Shown piece by piece: positions 40,490-48,912 of a stretch of DNA of 64,000 bases. The stretch lies in NCBI GenBank assembly GCA_900469955.1, contig UBYX01000031.1:62001-126000 (forward strand), given 5' to 3'. Position 1 is the first letter of the stretch; each line of letters starts with the position of its first letter. This DNA comes from Hyphomicrobiales bacterium. Its GTDB lineage: Bacteria; Pseudomonadota; Alphaproteobacteria; Rhizobiales; Rhizobiaceae. A program made the position numbers and the translations under genes. Under the pieces are notes generated by a model that searched no databases, had not been told where the DNA came from, and was given only the letters and a program-made list of their open reading frames with translations.

Positions 40490-41377
40490 ATGGCCGCCAA
40501 AACTGCCGTTCTCAATCGTGGAACTGAAATTTCCGGCCCTTCGATCATCTTTTCCAGTATTCGCGGCAAGACGGCACTTTCCGCTACCCTTATGGCGCTT
40601 GCGCTCGCCGGTTGCTCGACGACCAACACCACCTCGGACATGATCACCGTGGACCGCGCACAGGGCAGCCAGGAAAACATCGCGTCGCTGTCCACCGTTA
40701 TCAATTCCAGCCCGAACGATCCGGAAGGCTATAACGTGCGTGGAACGGCCTATGGGCGCGCCGGTGAATTCTCCCGCGCACTCAACGATTTCAATCGCGC
40801 CATCCAGATCAATCCGCAGTTCTACCAGGCCTATGCCAACCGGGCGCTCGTCTACCGCAACATGGGCAAGCCCGTGGAAGCCGCCAACGACTACAATCGG
40901 GCGCTGCAGATCAATCCGAACTATGACGTCGCCTATATCGGCCGCGGCAACATCTACCGGCAGGCGGGCCGCACCAACGAGGCCTTCAACGATTTCTCCA
41001 AGGCGATCGATCTGGACACCACCGACGGCCGCGCCTACCACAATCGCGGCCTGATCTACCAGCTTCGCGGCCAGCATGCCCAGGCAATCGAGGACTTCGC
41101 CAAGGCGATCTCGCTCTCGCCGAATTCGGCCGAACCCTATAACGGTCGTGGCATTTCCTATGTGGCGTTGAACGACGACGACAATGCGTTCGCGGATTTC
41201 AATCATGCCATCGAACTCAACGACAAGCTCGCCGAATCATGGGCAAACCAGGCATTGGTCTATGAGCGGCGTGGCGACAAGGCGCGCGCCTACAAGTCCT
41301 ATTCGCACGCCATCCGCCTGGACCCGAACTACAAGCCGGCACAGGACGGCGCCGCACGCACCCGCGCGACGAGCTGA
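40490..41377 (+). CDS. TPR-repeat lipoprotein
   Basis: Envelope lipoprotein of 295 residues. After a basic N-terminus, a hydrophobic segment ends in the lipobox LALAGC (Cys near residue 43), so it should be lipidated. From about residue 75 to the end, roughly six tetratricopeptide repeats are visible with motifs such as NPQFYQAYANRALVYRNMGK and NPNYDVAYIGRGNIYRQAGR. This is an NlpI-like layout; TPR lipoproteins often scaffold peptidoglycan enzymes. It is transcribed alone, after the rpsU terminator and a hairpin leader. Partner proteins cannot be read from the context. Confidence 0.9.
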   Translation: MAAKTAVLNRGTEISGPSIIFSSIRGKTALSATLMALALAGCSTTNTTSDMITVDRAQGSQENIASLSTVINSSPNDPEGYNVRGTAYGRAGEFSRALNDFNRAIQINPQFYQAYANRALVYRNMGKPVEAANDYNRALQINPNYDVAYIGRGNIYRQAGRTNEAFNDFSKAIDLDTTDGRAYHNRGLIYQLRGQHAQAIEDFAKAISLSPNSAEPYNGRGISYVALNDDDNAFADFNHAIELNDKLAESWANQALVYERRGDKARAYKSYSHAIRLDPNYKPAQDGAARTRATS

Positions 41378-41422
41378 CGCGGCATCATAGCGGACTGACC
41401 GAGGCAGGCTGACGGAGCGAAT

Positions 41423-41440
41423 GCCAGGACACGACCTGGC
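41423..41440. repeat. Short perfect inverted repeat after the TPR gene
   Basis: GCCAGG (41423-41428) and CCTGGC (41435-41440) flank a six-base loop. No T-run follows, so it is a hairpin of unclear role in the 172-base gap before the second TadG-like gene. The rest of the gap is AT-rich (41465-41520) and may hold that gene's promoter. Confidence 0.45.
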
Positions 41441-41549
41441 AATATCACAGCCTCCACGTCCTTATCCCTAATATGCGTAAACTATAATCTCTAATAAAGG
41501 CGTTACGCTTATAAGATATTCTGTGCCCGTCGAAATGGAGGGGCGTGGG

Positions 41550-42842
41550 ATGCTTGAGAGATTACTGAGAGACAAATCCGGCAACTTTGGCCTGATGAGC
41601 GCTCTGATGCTCGTCCCGCTTATCGGCGTCGCCGGCCTCTCCATCGATTTCGCAGACGCCCTGATGATCAAGCAGCAGCTTCAGGATTCCGCCGACGCGG
41701 CGGCGCTCGGAGCGGTCGCGGAAAGCTCGATCGGGGTCGCGGAAGCGATGAAGATGACGGGCAACGGCTCCATCGAAGTCGCCATCAAGGATGCCGAGAA
41801 CATATTCCGCGGGCAGCTTGCGAAAAGCGGCGGATTCACACTCAACGACATCGATGCCAAGGTGGTCCGCGAGGACAATCAGCTCAAGGCCGTCTTCAGC
41901 TATTCGGCCACCATTCCGACCACCCTGCTCAACGTCATCGGCAAGGATACGATGACCATCGCGGGCACGGCCACGGCGGTCTTCCAGACGGAAACCTTCC
42001 GTGATTTTTATCTGCTGCTCGACAATACGCCGTCCATGGGCGTCGGCGCCACCCTTGCTGATATCAACACGATGGTGGCGAGCACGCCGGACCAGTGCGC
42101 TTTTGCCTGCCATATCGTCAAGAACGGGGTGGAAGACCCGAACAGCTACTACAATCTCGCCAAGGCACTCGGCGTCACCATCCGCATCAATGTCGTCGCC
42201 CAGGCGACCGCCGCGCTGATGGACACGGCCATGAAAGTCCGCAAGAGCCCCAACCAGTTCCGTATGGCGGTCTATACCTTCGGTAAAAAGGCGGAAGACA
42301 CCAAGCTTCTGGAAATCAGTTCCCTCAGCGATAACCTGGAGAACGCCAAGTCCAACGCTGCGCTCATCGATCTGATGTCAATCCCCTATCAGGGATATGA
42401 TGACGACCAGCAGACGGATTTCGATCGCGCACTCAGGGATATCGGCAAGAAGATCGACAAGCCGGGAACCGGTCTCAGCGCGGCCAGTCCGGAAAAGATC
42501 ATCTTCTTCGTTTCCGACGGTGTGAACGACAGCGCCAAGGGCTCCGGCTGCACGAAAAAAACGAGAGGGACCCGTTGTCAGGAGCCCATCGACATCAAGT
42601 CCTGCAACAAGCTGAAAGAGGACGGCTACAAGATCGCGGTGCTCTATACGACCTATCTGCCGCTGCCCACCAACTCTTGGTACAGGAATTGGATCGGACC
42701 GTTCCAAGGCGAGATCGGCCCCCGCATGCAGGCCTGCGCCACTCCCGGCTATTTCTTCGAAGTCGGCCCCTCGCAAGGCATTACCGAAGCGATGAACGCC
42801 CTGTTCCTGAAGATCGTCAGCACGCCGCGTCTCGCCAGCTGA
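41550..42842 (+). CDS. TadG-like pilus-assembly/von Willebrand A domain protein (paralogue)
   Basis: Membrane-anchored protein of 430 residues. It opens MLERLLRDKSGNFGLMSALM, with a hydrophobic helix (PLIGVAGLSIDFADAL) and the Ala-rich LQDSADAAALGAVAESS segment, as in the TadE/TadG family. The von Willebrand-like region begins near residue 155 with LLLDNTPSMG, a DxTxS variant of the metal site, and later FFVSDGVNDSAKGSGC. Cysteines in the insert (CAFACH, CTKKTRGTRC) suggest disulfides outside the cytoplasm. ATG 41550 has GGAGGGG upstream; a GTG at 41523 is also in frame. No tad/flp genes lie nearby. It is a paralogue of the protein at 18694. Confidence 0.87.
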   Translation: MLERLLRDKSGNFGLMSALMLVPLIGVAGLSIDFADALMIKQQLQDSADAAALGAVAESSIGVAEAMKMTGNGSIEVAIKDAENIFRGQLAKSGGFTLNDIDAKVVREDNQLKAVFSYSATIPTTLLNVIGKDTMTIAGTATAVFQTETFRDFYLLLDNTPSMGVGATLADINTMVASTPDQCAFACHIVKNGVEDPNSYYNLAKALGVTIRINVVAQATAALMDTAMKVRKSPNQFRMAVYTFGKKAEDTKLLEISSLSDNLENAKSNAALIDLMSIPYQGYDDDQQTDFDRALRDIGKKIDKPGTGLSAASPEKIIFFVSDGVNDSAKGSGCTKKTRGTRCQEPIDIKSCNKLKEDGYKIAVLYTTYLPLPTNSWYRNWIGPFQGEIGPRMQACATPGYFFEVGPSQGITEAMNALFLKIVSTPRLAS

Positions 42843-42857
42843 CGCCCGGAAAGCTCG

Positions 42858-43583
42858 TCAAATATAAAGGGCGGCCATCCTGCGCCAGGCCCCGGCCCGG
42901 TGGGCGCGCCCGTCCCATACATGCATTTGATGACCGACACCTTTTTCGGCAAGCACCTGGCTCAGGTGGCGGTTGTTGTCGAGGAAGGGATCGGCATTGC
43001 CGATGGTGAGCACGATCTCGACCTGTCTCAGCCTGTCAAGCCGCCAGTCGCCGGAAAGCCCGGGAAGAAAATGCGACGGGGTGTGGAAATAGACGTTCTC
43101 GTCATAGTAGCCGTCCAGAAGATCTCCGAAGGACTCGACCTTCAGCGTGAGATCGTAGCGGCCTGAAAATGCGACGAGCTTTTGGAAAAGATGCGGGTGC
43201 CGGAAGACCAGATTGGCCGCCTGAAAGGCGCCCAGACTGCAGCCGTGCGCAATGGTGCAGTCGTGCGGGTTCCTACCCATGAGCGGCAGGACCTCGTCGA
43301 GGATATAGGCTTCGAAGGCTTCATGGCGGCGGAGCCGGTCGGCCGGATGCCAGTGCGAGGCGTAGAACGTCTCTCTTGCCAGCCCCTCGACGCAATAGAG
43401 CTGCAGATGGCCGGCAGTGATCTTATCGGTCAGGCTCGCGACGACGCCGAGTTCTTCATATTCGAAGAACCGCCCGTCCCGCGTCGGGAACATCAGCACC
43501 TTGGCCCCGGCATGGCCGAACACCAGGAGTTCCATATCCCGGTGAAGCCTGGGGCTGTACCAGCGATGATATTCGCGGTTCAT
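42858..43583 (-). CDS. Alpha/beta-hydrolase, putative esterase family
   Basis: Cytoplasmic esterase-D-like protein of 241 residues. The nucleophile elbow is GCSLGAFQ (Ser near residue 115), preceded by DCTIAH. The N-terminus has HRWYSPRLHRDMELLVFGH and FPTRDGRFFEYEE, conserved in this esterase group. A candidate catalytic Asp is in GNADPFLDNN and the His in MHVWDGRAHR. The start overlaps the stop of the upstream AXE1-type gene by four bases (ATGA). It is the last gene of an overlapping four-gene unit that starts with a toxin-antitoxin pair. The substrate is unknown. Confidence 0.85.
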   Translation of the reverse strand: MNREYHRWYSPRLHRDMELLVFGHAGAKVLMFPTRDGRFFEYEELGVVASLTDKITAGHLQLYCVEGLARETFYASHWHPADRLRRHEAFEAYILDEVLPLMGRNPHDCTIAHGCSLGAFQAANLVFRHPHLFQKLVAFSGRYDLTLKVESFGDLLDGYYDENVYFHTPSHFLPGLSGDWRLDRLRQVEIVLTIGNADPFLDNNRHLSQVLAEKGVGHQMHVWDGRAHRAGAWRRMAALYI

Positions 43584-44545
43584 GATGCTCCGAAGAAAGA
43601 CCTGACCTTCTCGCTGAGGATTGCGTGTTGCGCCTCCTGGCCAGGATAATCGAAATGCCCGGCGTCCAGGATGAAGATTTCATTAAATTTTGAGGGCGGA
43701 AGCGCATTGGCGATCGAAAATTGGCAGGGCGGCGCCACGGCAGGATCGAAGAGCGCAACGCTCATCAGCATCGGCACGGTGATACGGCCCGCGGCAACTG
43801 CCGAATCGTGCAGGCGCAGTGTCGCAAGCGCGTTCCCGTATGTCCGCTGATACATCTGCACGGCCGCGGCACTGCCGATGCTCGGCAGCCTGAGCCTCAG
43901 TTCCTGATGCCCGAAGGTCGGCAGCGACAGATGTCCACGGCCGATGCGGCTGTCATAGGCAATGCCGAGCCCGCCGATGCCGCCGCCGAAGCTGACGCCG
44001 CTATAGCCGATCCGACCGGCAAGCCAGGGGTAGTGGAGGAGCAGCGTCGTGACAGCGATCCAGAGATCGTCGACGCAGCCCCCGATGATGTAGCGCTCTG
44101 GTTTGTCGATGTCATGCAGCACGTGCCAGCTGGACTCGGACGAGATCGGCGGCCGGGCACTCCGCGACATGCCCCGGAAGCAGGGGAAAAGCAGCGCCGT
44201 CTCTTCCACAGGCATGTCGAAATCCGGCGCATCGCGCCCGCCATAGCCATGCCCGACGACCAGTCCGCGCCGCACTTCCCCTTGCCGCGGAAGAAGAAGC
44301 CAGCCGCCGATCGGAAAGGCGCCGCTCGACATATAGGTAAGGTCGAAGACATGCCATTTCGGATGGGCGAGCTTGCTCTTTTGAAGTTTGGGCCGGGGAT
44401 CGACGCTCAGCGCCCGGCGATAACGGCGCTCCCAGAATTCATCGAAACCCTCCGGCGCCTCCGGCGGCGCGATCGCTCCAAGCTCCTTGAGCCCCAGGCC
44501 GTAGGTCGGATCGAAATCGAAGGGGTGGGGAGTGGGGATGGTCAT
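43580..44545 (-). CDS. Acetylxylan esterase (AXE1)-like alpha/beta hydrolase
   Basis: A 321-residue hydrolase of the AXE1/cephalosporin-deacetylase type. The N-terminus has FDEFWERRYRRALSVDPRP, a typical AXE1 opening. VVGHGYGGRDAPDF forms the oxyanion region, and YSGVSFGGGIGGLG is the nucleophile elbow (Ser near residue 185). Candidate acid and base are in SVALFDPAVAPP and LDAGHFDYPG. No signal peptide is seen, so it is cytoplasmic. It overlaps the toxin gene upstream and the esterase gene downstream by four bases each, so all are translationally coupled. Confidence 0.88.
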   Translation of the reverse strand: MTIPTPHPFDFDPTYGLGLKELGAIAPPEAPEGFDEFWERRYRRALSVDPRPKLQKSKLAHPKWHVFDLTYMSSGAFPIGGWLLLPRQGEVRRGLVVGHGYGGRDAPDFDMPVEETALLFPCFRGMSRSARPPISSESSWHVLHDIDKPERYIIGGCVDDLWIAVTTLLLHYPWLAGRIGYSGVSFGGGIGGLGIAYDSRIGRGHLSLPTFGHQELRLRLPSIGSAAAVQMYQRTYGNALATLRLHDSAVAAGRITVPMLMSVALFDPAVAPPCQFSIANALPPSKFNEIFILDAGHFDYPGQEAQHAILSEKVRSFFGAS

Positions 44546-44946
44546 ATAGATCTTTTAAGAGGATTGATGATCGAAAGGCTCTCGATTCGGATGCCGTCTT
44601 GAAGATCCTCGGAAAACAGAACGTCACAATCGCCGGCAAGCGCCGCGGCCACGATCATCGCATCATAGATCGAGAAATTATACCGTTCAGCCAGCTGCAG
44701 GCCTTTGTCGTGGATTTGGGTGGTCAGGGGAACCACGGTCAATAGTGCTCGGATCGTTGTCAGAAAGGAATGAGTATCCTCCCAGGAAAATCCCATCTTG
44801 CGCCGTGCGACGTGAACGAATTCGTTCAGCACCTGGACGCTGATCGCCCCACCCAAATCGACCGCGCGCTCGGCCGCCGCAGCCTTCGTGACGTCACCTG
44901 AAGCAAAATAGAGCAGGATATTGGTGTCATAGAAATTACCGGGCAT
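44542..44946 (-). CDS. PIN-domain toxin (VapC family)
   Basis: Putative ribonuclease toxin of 134 residues. It starts MPGNFYDTNILLYFASGD, giving the first PIN acidic residue (Asp7), with later acidic positions in LNEFVHVARRK, NFSIYDAMIVAAAL and LFSEDLQDG. The gene starts inside the end of the antitoxin gene (11-base overlap) and its stop overlaps the next hydrolase start (ATGA). The order antitoxin then toxin is standard for VapBC pairs. A longer in-frame start at 45060 gives a non-PIN leader and is rejected. Confidence 0.92.
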   Translation of the reverse strand: MPGNFYDTNILLYFASGDVTKAAAAERAVDLGGAISVQVLNEFVHVARRKMGFSWEDTHSFLTTIRALLTVVPLTTQIHDKGLQLAERYNFSIYDAMIVAAALAGDCDVLFSEDLQDGIRIESLSIINPLKRSI

Positions 44947-45166
44947 TCGCCTCGTCCCGGTCAAATACGAAGTCCTCGGGCAGACGGCCCCGGAATTTCC
45001 GCAACCGCTGAAGAAGTTCCTCGCGTGTAGGCTTGCGCGCCACTTCGAACTCCCTTGCATCGACGGCGCGTATCTGGATCTCGTCGCCTTCCTTCAGTTC
45101 AAGAGCTTCGACCACTGCAGCGGGCAGCCGAACCGCGAGACTGTTACCCCATTTGGAAACCTGCAT
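44936..45166 (-). CDS. AbrB/MazE-type antitoxin of the PIN toxin
   Basis: DNA-binding antitoxin of 76 residues with a swapped-hairpin AbrB fold: MQVSKWGNSLAVRLPAAVVE, followed by LELKEGDEIQI. The C-terminal part (RKFRGRLPEDFVFDRDEA) is likely the toxin-binding tail. ATG 45166 has GGGAGAG upstream; a longer start at 45187 adds seven residues. It heads the four-gene operon, with an AT-rich, partly palindromic upstream region for autorepression. Confidence 0.93.
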   Translation of the reverse strand: MQVSKWGNSLAVRLPAAVVEALELKEGDEIQIRAVDAREFEVARKPTREELLQRLRKFRGRLPEDFVFDRDEANAR

Positions 45167-45200
45167 GGCGCTCTCCCGGATAAACATCTTGACGGTGTAT

Positions 45201-45214
45201 ATCTAGCATATCTG
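45201..45214. promoter_or_regulatory. Candidate antitoxin-operator sequence
   Basis: ATATCTAGCATATC, about 35-48 bases upstream of the antitoxin ATG, is an imperfect inverted repeat (ATAT arms around CTAGC) in an AT-rich stretch. AbrB-type antitoxins usually bind such sites. The assignment is inferred from position. Confidence 0.35.
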
Positions 45215-45221
45215 ATGCATT

Positions 45222-45248
45222 AAAAAAGCCCGGCGATGCCGGGCTTTT
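45222..45248 (-). terminator. Terminator of the pnt operon (bidirectional)
   Basis: AAAAGCCCGGC, GAT loop, GCCGGGCTTTT: a seven-pair GC stem extended by A-T pairs, 29 bases beyond the pntB stop. The flanking A and T runs allow termination on either strand. Confidence 0.85.
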
Positions 45249-45276
45249 CGTTCGTTATTCGCTGTCTGAAGATCGG

Positions 45277-46677
45277 TCAGTGCTTCATCGCCTTGACGAT
45301 ATCTTCCGTCATCTTCTTGGCGTCGCCGAGCAACATCATCGTGCCGTCCTTGTAGAACAGCGTGTTGTCGATGCCGGCGTAGCCGGAGCCGAGCGAGCGT
45401 TTGACGAAGAGGCAGGTCTTGGCCTTGTCGACGTCGAGGATCGGCATGCCGTAGATCGGCGAGGTCTTGTCGTCGCGAGCCGCCGGGTTGGTGACGTCGT
45501 TGGCGCCGATGACATAGGCGACATCGGCTTGCGCGAACTCCGCATTGATGTCTTCGAGCTCGAAAACCTCGTCATAGGGCACGTTGGCTTCGGCGAGCAG
45601 CACGTTCATGTGGCCTGGCATACGCCCGGCGACCGGGTGGATCGCGTATTTGACTTCGACGCCGTGGCTCTTCAGCGTGTCGGCGAGTTCGCGCAGCGCA
45701 TGCTGCGCCTGGGCGACCGCCATGCCGTAACCCGGCACGATGATCACCTTCTCGGCATTCTGCATCAGGAAAGCCGCGTCGTCGGCAGAACCCTGCTTTA
45801 CTGTCCGCTGCACGCCGTCGTCACCAGCGGCCCCAGCCGTCTCGCCGCCGAAGCCGCCGAGGATGACCGAGATGAAGGAGCGGTTCATGCCCTTGCACAT
45901 GATGTAGGAGAGGATCGCACCGGACGACCCGACCAGCGCGCCGGTGATGATCAGCGCCAGGTTGCCGAGCGTGAAACCGATGCCGGCGGCAGCCCAGCCC
46001 GAATAGGAATTCAGCATTGACACGACGACCGGCATGTCGGCGCCGCCGATCGGCACGATGATCAACACGCCAAGCGCCAGCGACAGGGCGACGATCAGCC
46101 AGAAATCAGCATGACTTTCGGTCTGTACGAGCCCGATCATGAAGATGACGATCAGCAGCAGCAGGCCCGCATTGATGAAGTGCCTGTAGGGCAGCATGAT
46201 CGGTTTGCCGGACATCCGCCCGTCGAGCTTCAGGAAGGCGATAACCGATCCGGTAAAAGTGATCGCGCCGATCGCCGCGCCGAGCGCCAGTTCGATCAGC
46301 GCCTGGCCGTGGATCGCGCCGGGCTCGCCGATGCCGAAGGAGTCAGGCGCATAGAGCGCTGCGGCCGCCACCATCACGGCGGCAAAACCGACCAGCGAGT
46401 GGAAGCCGGCGACGAGCTGCGGCATCGCCGTCATCGGAATGGTGCGGGCGATATAGGCCCCTGCCCCGCCGCCGATGGCAAGCGCCAGCACGATCAGGAT
46501 GAACCCGCCGAAGCTTGGCGTGGCGAGAAGCAGGGTCGTGCCGATGGCAATCCCCATGCCCACCATGCCGTAGACATTGCCCTTGCGGCTGGTGGTCGGG
46601 TGGGAAAGGCCGCGCAGCGCCATGATGAACAGCACGCCGGAGACGAGGTAAAGGAAGGCTGCGAAATTCTGCGACAT
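45277..46677 (-). CDS. pntB: Proton-translocating NAD(P) transhydrogenase subunit beta
   Basis: Membrane subunit that binds NADP(H) and couples hydride transfer to proton movement. The 466-residue product has about eight to nine helices from residue 5 to 265 (PTTSRKGNVYGMVGMGIAIG) and a C-terminal NADP-binding Rossmann domain with VIIVPGYGMAVAQAQHALRE and the family motif VIGANDVTNPAARDD. It is last in pntAA-pntAB-pntB, 16 bases after pntAB, and followed by a clear terminator. Confidence 0.97.
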   Translation of the reverse strand: MSQNFAAFLYLVSGVLFIMALRGLSHPTTSRKGNVYGMVGMGIAIGTTLLLATPSFGGFILIVLALAIGGGAGAYIARTIPMTAMPQLVAGFHSLVGFAAVMVAAAALYAPDSFGIGEPGAIHGQALIELALGAAIGAITFTGSVIAFLKLDGRMSGKPIMLPYRHFINAGLLLLIVIFMIGLVQTESHADFWLIVALSLALGVLIIVPIGGADMPVVVSMLNSYSGWAAAGIGFTLGNLALIITGALVGSSGAILSYIMCKGMNRSFISVILGGFGGETAGAAGDDGVQRTVKQGSADDAAFLMQNAEKVIIVPGYGMAVAQAQHALRELADTLKSHGVEVKYAIHPVAGRMPGHMNVLLAEANVPYDEVFELEDINAEFAQADVAYVIGANDVTNPAARDDKTSPIYGMPILDVDKAKTCLFVKRSLGSGYAGIDNTLFYKDGTMMLLGDAKKMTEDIVKAMKH

Positions 46678-46693
46678 ATGTTTCCAGAACCCC

Positions 46694-47107
46694 TCAGCGA
46701 TCTTTTTTCTTGTACATGGCGAGCATCCGGCTGGTCACCAGGAAGCCGCCGAAGATGTTCACCGAGACGAGCACCAGCGCGACGAAGCCGAAGCCGGTGG
46801 CAAAGCCGCTTGCCGCAACGCCGACCGCCAGAAGCGCGCCGACGACGATGACCGAGGAAATGGCATTGGTGACGGCCATCAACGGCGTATGCAGCGCCGG
46901 CGTCACCGACCAGACGACGTAATAGCCGACGAAGATCGACAGGACGAAGATCGCAAACCGGAAAACGAAGGGATCGATCGCCCCGCCCGATACGCCATGT
47001 GCTGCCTGCGCCACCGCATCGGGTGCCGTTTCCGCGGCGGCCTTGACGGCGGCAACCGCCTGGTCGAGCCCTTCCAGCGCCTTGTTCATCATTTCGTTCG
47101 CCATCAA
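46694..47107 (-). CDS. pntAB: NAD(P) transhydrogenase subunit alpha, membrane part
   Basis: Small membrane subunit of 137 residues found where the alpha chain is split, as in alphaproteobacteria. After a soluble N-terminus (ALEGLDQAVAAVKAAAET) come three to four helices, with the conserved YYVVWSVTPALHTPLMAVTN. The ATG at 47107 overlaps the pntAA stop (ATGA); an ATG at 47104 is also possible. Confidence 0.95.
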   Translation of the reverse strand: MMANEMMNKALEGLDQAVAAVKAAAETAPDAVAQAAHGVSGGAIDPFVFRFAIFVLSIFVGYYVVWSVTPALHTPLMAVTNAISSVIVVGALLAVGVAASGFATGFGFVALVLVSVNIFGGFLVTSRMLAMYKKKDR

Positions 47108-48357
47108 AGCTCCTCCCCCTTCGCGGCGCCTTCCGCCACGGCCTTCTTGCGCGGCCGGACGGCTTTTGCCGGCGCCGGCTCGGCGACGACGGCAGGTCCG
47201 GCCGGCGCCTCGCTGACGAGAGCCGCAACAGCCGACGCAAAATTCGGGTGCACGACGCGGCCAGCATGGGTCAGCATGGTCGCCTTGACCAGTTCGTCCT
47301 CCGGATTGACCGCAAACTCCTTCGAGGTCTTGTCGACCATGGTCTCCAGGAAGGCGAAGAGGTTCCTGGCATAGAGCGCCGAGGCGGAGGCGGCGATCCG
47401 CCCTGCCACATTGGCATAACCGATCACGGCAACGCCTTCGACGCTTGCCACCTTGCCCTTTTCCGAACCTTCGATATTGCCGCCGCGCTCGACGGCGAGG
47501 TCGACCGCGACGGAACCGGGCTTCATCGAGGCGAGCATCGCCCGCGTCACGAGCCGCGGCGCCGGACGACCGGGGATCAGCGCGGTGGTGATGACGATGT
47601 CCTGCTTGGCAATGTGTTCGGCCACGAGAGCGGCCTGCTTCGCCTGATAGGCTTCCGACATCGGCTTGGCGTAGCCGGCAGCGGTTTCCGCAGCCTTGAA
47701 CTCCTCGTCCTCAACGGCGATGAACTTGGCGCCGAGCGAGCCGACCTGTTCTTTTGCCGCCGGACGAACGTCGGTCGCCGACACCACCGCCCCCAGGCGG
47801 CGGGCCGTGGCGATCGCCTGCAGGCCGGCGACACCAGCCCCCATGACGAAGACCTTTGCGGCGGGCACGGTGCCGGCCGCCGTCATCATCATCGGCATCG
47901 CCCGTCCATATTCATGGGATGCGTCGATGACGGCCCGATAACCGGCAAGGTTTGCCTGGGACGACAGCACGTCCATCGATTGCGCCCGGGTGATGCGCGG
48001 CATCAGCTCCATGGAAAAGGTCGTCAGGCCCGCCTTGGCCATCGCGGCAAGCGCCGCTTCGTTGCCATAGGGGTCCATGACCGCAAAGACGACCGCGCCG
48101 GATTTGTAGGAGGCGGCTTCCGCAGCCGTCGGCCGGTTGACCCGAAGCACGATGTCGGCAGAACCGGCATCCGAAGCCGTGCCGATGCGCGCGCCTGCCG
48201 CCTCGAAATCGCCGTCCGGAATGCCGGAGGCTAGTCCCGCGCCGCTCTCGACCACGATGGTGAAGCCGAGACCCGCGAGACGCTTCACCGTCTCGGGTGA
48301 GGCCGATACGCGCGGTTCATCCGAACCTTCGCGACTAACATAAATGATCTTCGCCAA
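47104..48357 (-). CDS. pntAA: NAD(P) transhydrogenase subunit alpha, NAD-binding part
   Basis: Soluble NAD-binding subunit of 417 residues, related to alanine dehydrogenase. It shows MELMPRITRAQSMDVLSSQA and the NAD Rossmann loop VFVMGAGVAGLQAIATARRL, followed by TDVRPAAKEQVGSLGAKF. Translation starts at TTG 48357, with GGAGGAG seven bases upstream; no ATG or GTG gives the conserved N-terminus MAKIIYVSRE. An Ala/Lys-rich tail (RPRKKAVAEGAAKGEEL) ends the protein. Together with pntAB and pntB it sets the NADPH/NADH ratio using the proton gradient. Confidence 0.96.
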   Translation of the reverse strand: MAKIIYVSREGSDEPRVSASPETVKRLAGLGFTIVVESGAGLASGIPDGDFEAAGARIGTASDAGSADIVLRVNRPTAAEAASYKSGAVVFAVMDPYGNEAALAAMAKAGLTTFSMELMPRITRAQSMDVLSSQANLAGYRAVIDASHEYGRAMPMMMTAAGTVPAAKVFVMGAGVAGLQAIATARRLGAVVSATDVRPAAKEQVGSLGAKFIAVEDEEFKAAETAAGYAKPMSEAYQAKQAALVAEHIAKQDIVITTALIPGRPAPRLVTRAMLASMKPGSVAVDLAVERGGNIEGSEKGKVASVEGVAVIGYANVAGRIAASASALYARNLFAFLETMVDKTSKEFAVNPEDELVKATMLTHAGRVVHPNFASAVAALVSEAPAGPAVVAEPAPAKAVRPRKKAVAEGAAKGEEL

Positions 48358-48442
48358 AGACTGTCTCCTCCCAGTCGATATCGCAACAGAACGGAATGCT
48401 CCGTCCCTCCTCAGGCCACGGGCAAAAGCCGGCTCGCGAAGA

Positions 48443-48667
48443 TCAGCGCAGCAGGAAGACGCCGGCGATGTTGAGAATGATGAACAGGATGAGGCTGCCG
48501 AGGAAGCCTACGCCGCCGAAGAAGCCGGCGGCCATGGCAATCAAAAGCACGACGACGACCATGGTGCCCCATTTGGAGGCGGCAAGGAACATGCTGTAGG
48601 TCTTTTCATGTTCCGCATAATCCATGGGAGCGCCCGTTTCCACCGGTCCGCTATGGTGATTGTCCAT
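48443..48667 (-). CDS. aa3-type cytochrome c oxidase subunit IV-like small membrane protein
   Basis: A 74-residue protein with a short soluble start (MDYAEHEKTYSMFLAASKWG) and two hydrophobic stretches ending in FLLR. This is the pattern of bacterial aa3-oxidase subunit IV. AAGGAG lies seven to eight bases before ATG 48667. It lies 85 bases upstream of pntAA on the same strand, a common neighbour of pnt genes in rhizobia, and may share its promoter, which would then be in the 245-base gap 48668-48912. That gap shows no other clear gene. Confidence 0.85.
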   Translation of the reverse strand: MDNHHSGPVETGAPMDYAEHEKTYSMFLAASKWGTMVVVVLLIAMAAGFFGGVGFLGSLILFIILNIAGVFLLR

Positions 48668-48912
48668 CAGTCGCGTCTCCTTGAAGCAAGCCGCACACGG
48701 CCTTGCAGATGAAAGCATCCGCGTGCGGAAAATATCCTCGTCGCTGCCCGGAATCATGCCTTTGAAGGGCACGCCGAACGTTACCTCAGGCCTTACACAA
48801 AGGCGTGAGAAAGCGCAATGGCACCGAACGGCTCTCGGGTACGCCAGGTCTGCGGTGGTGGTAAAATGCCGCGAGGGGCCGGCCAGGCGGAGTTATCCAG
48901 TCTCGGCGCGGG

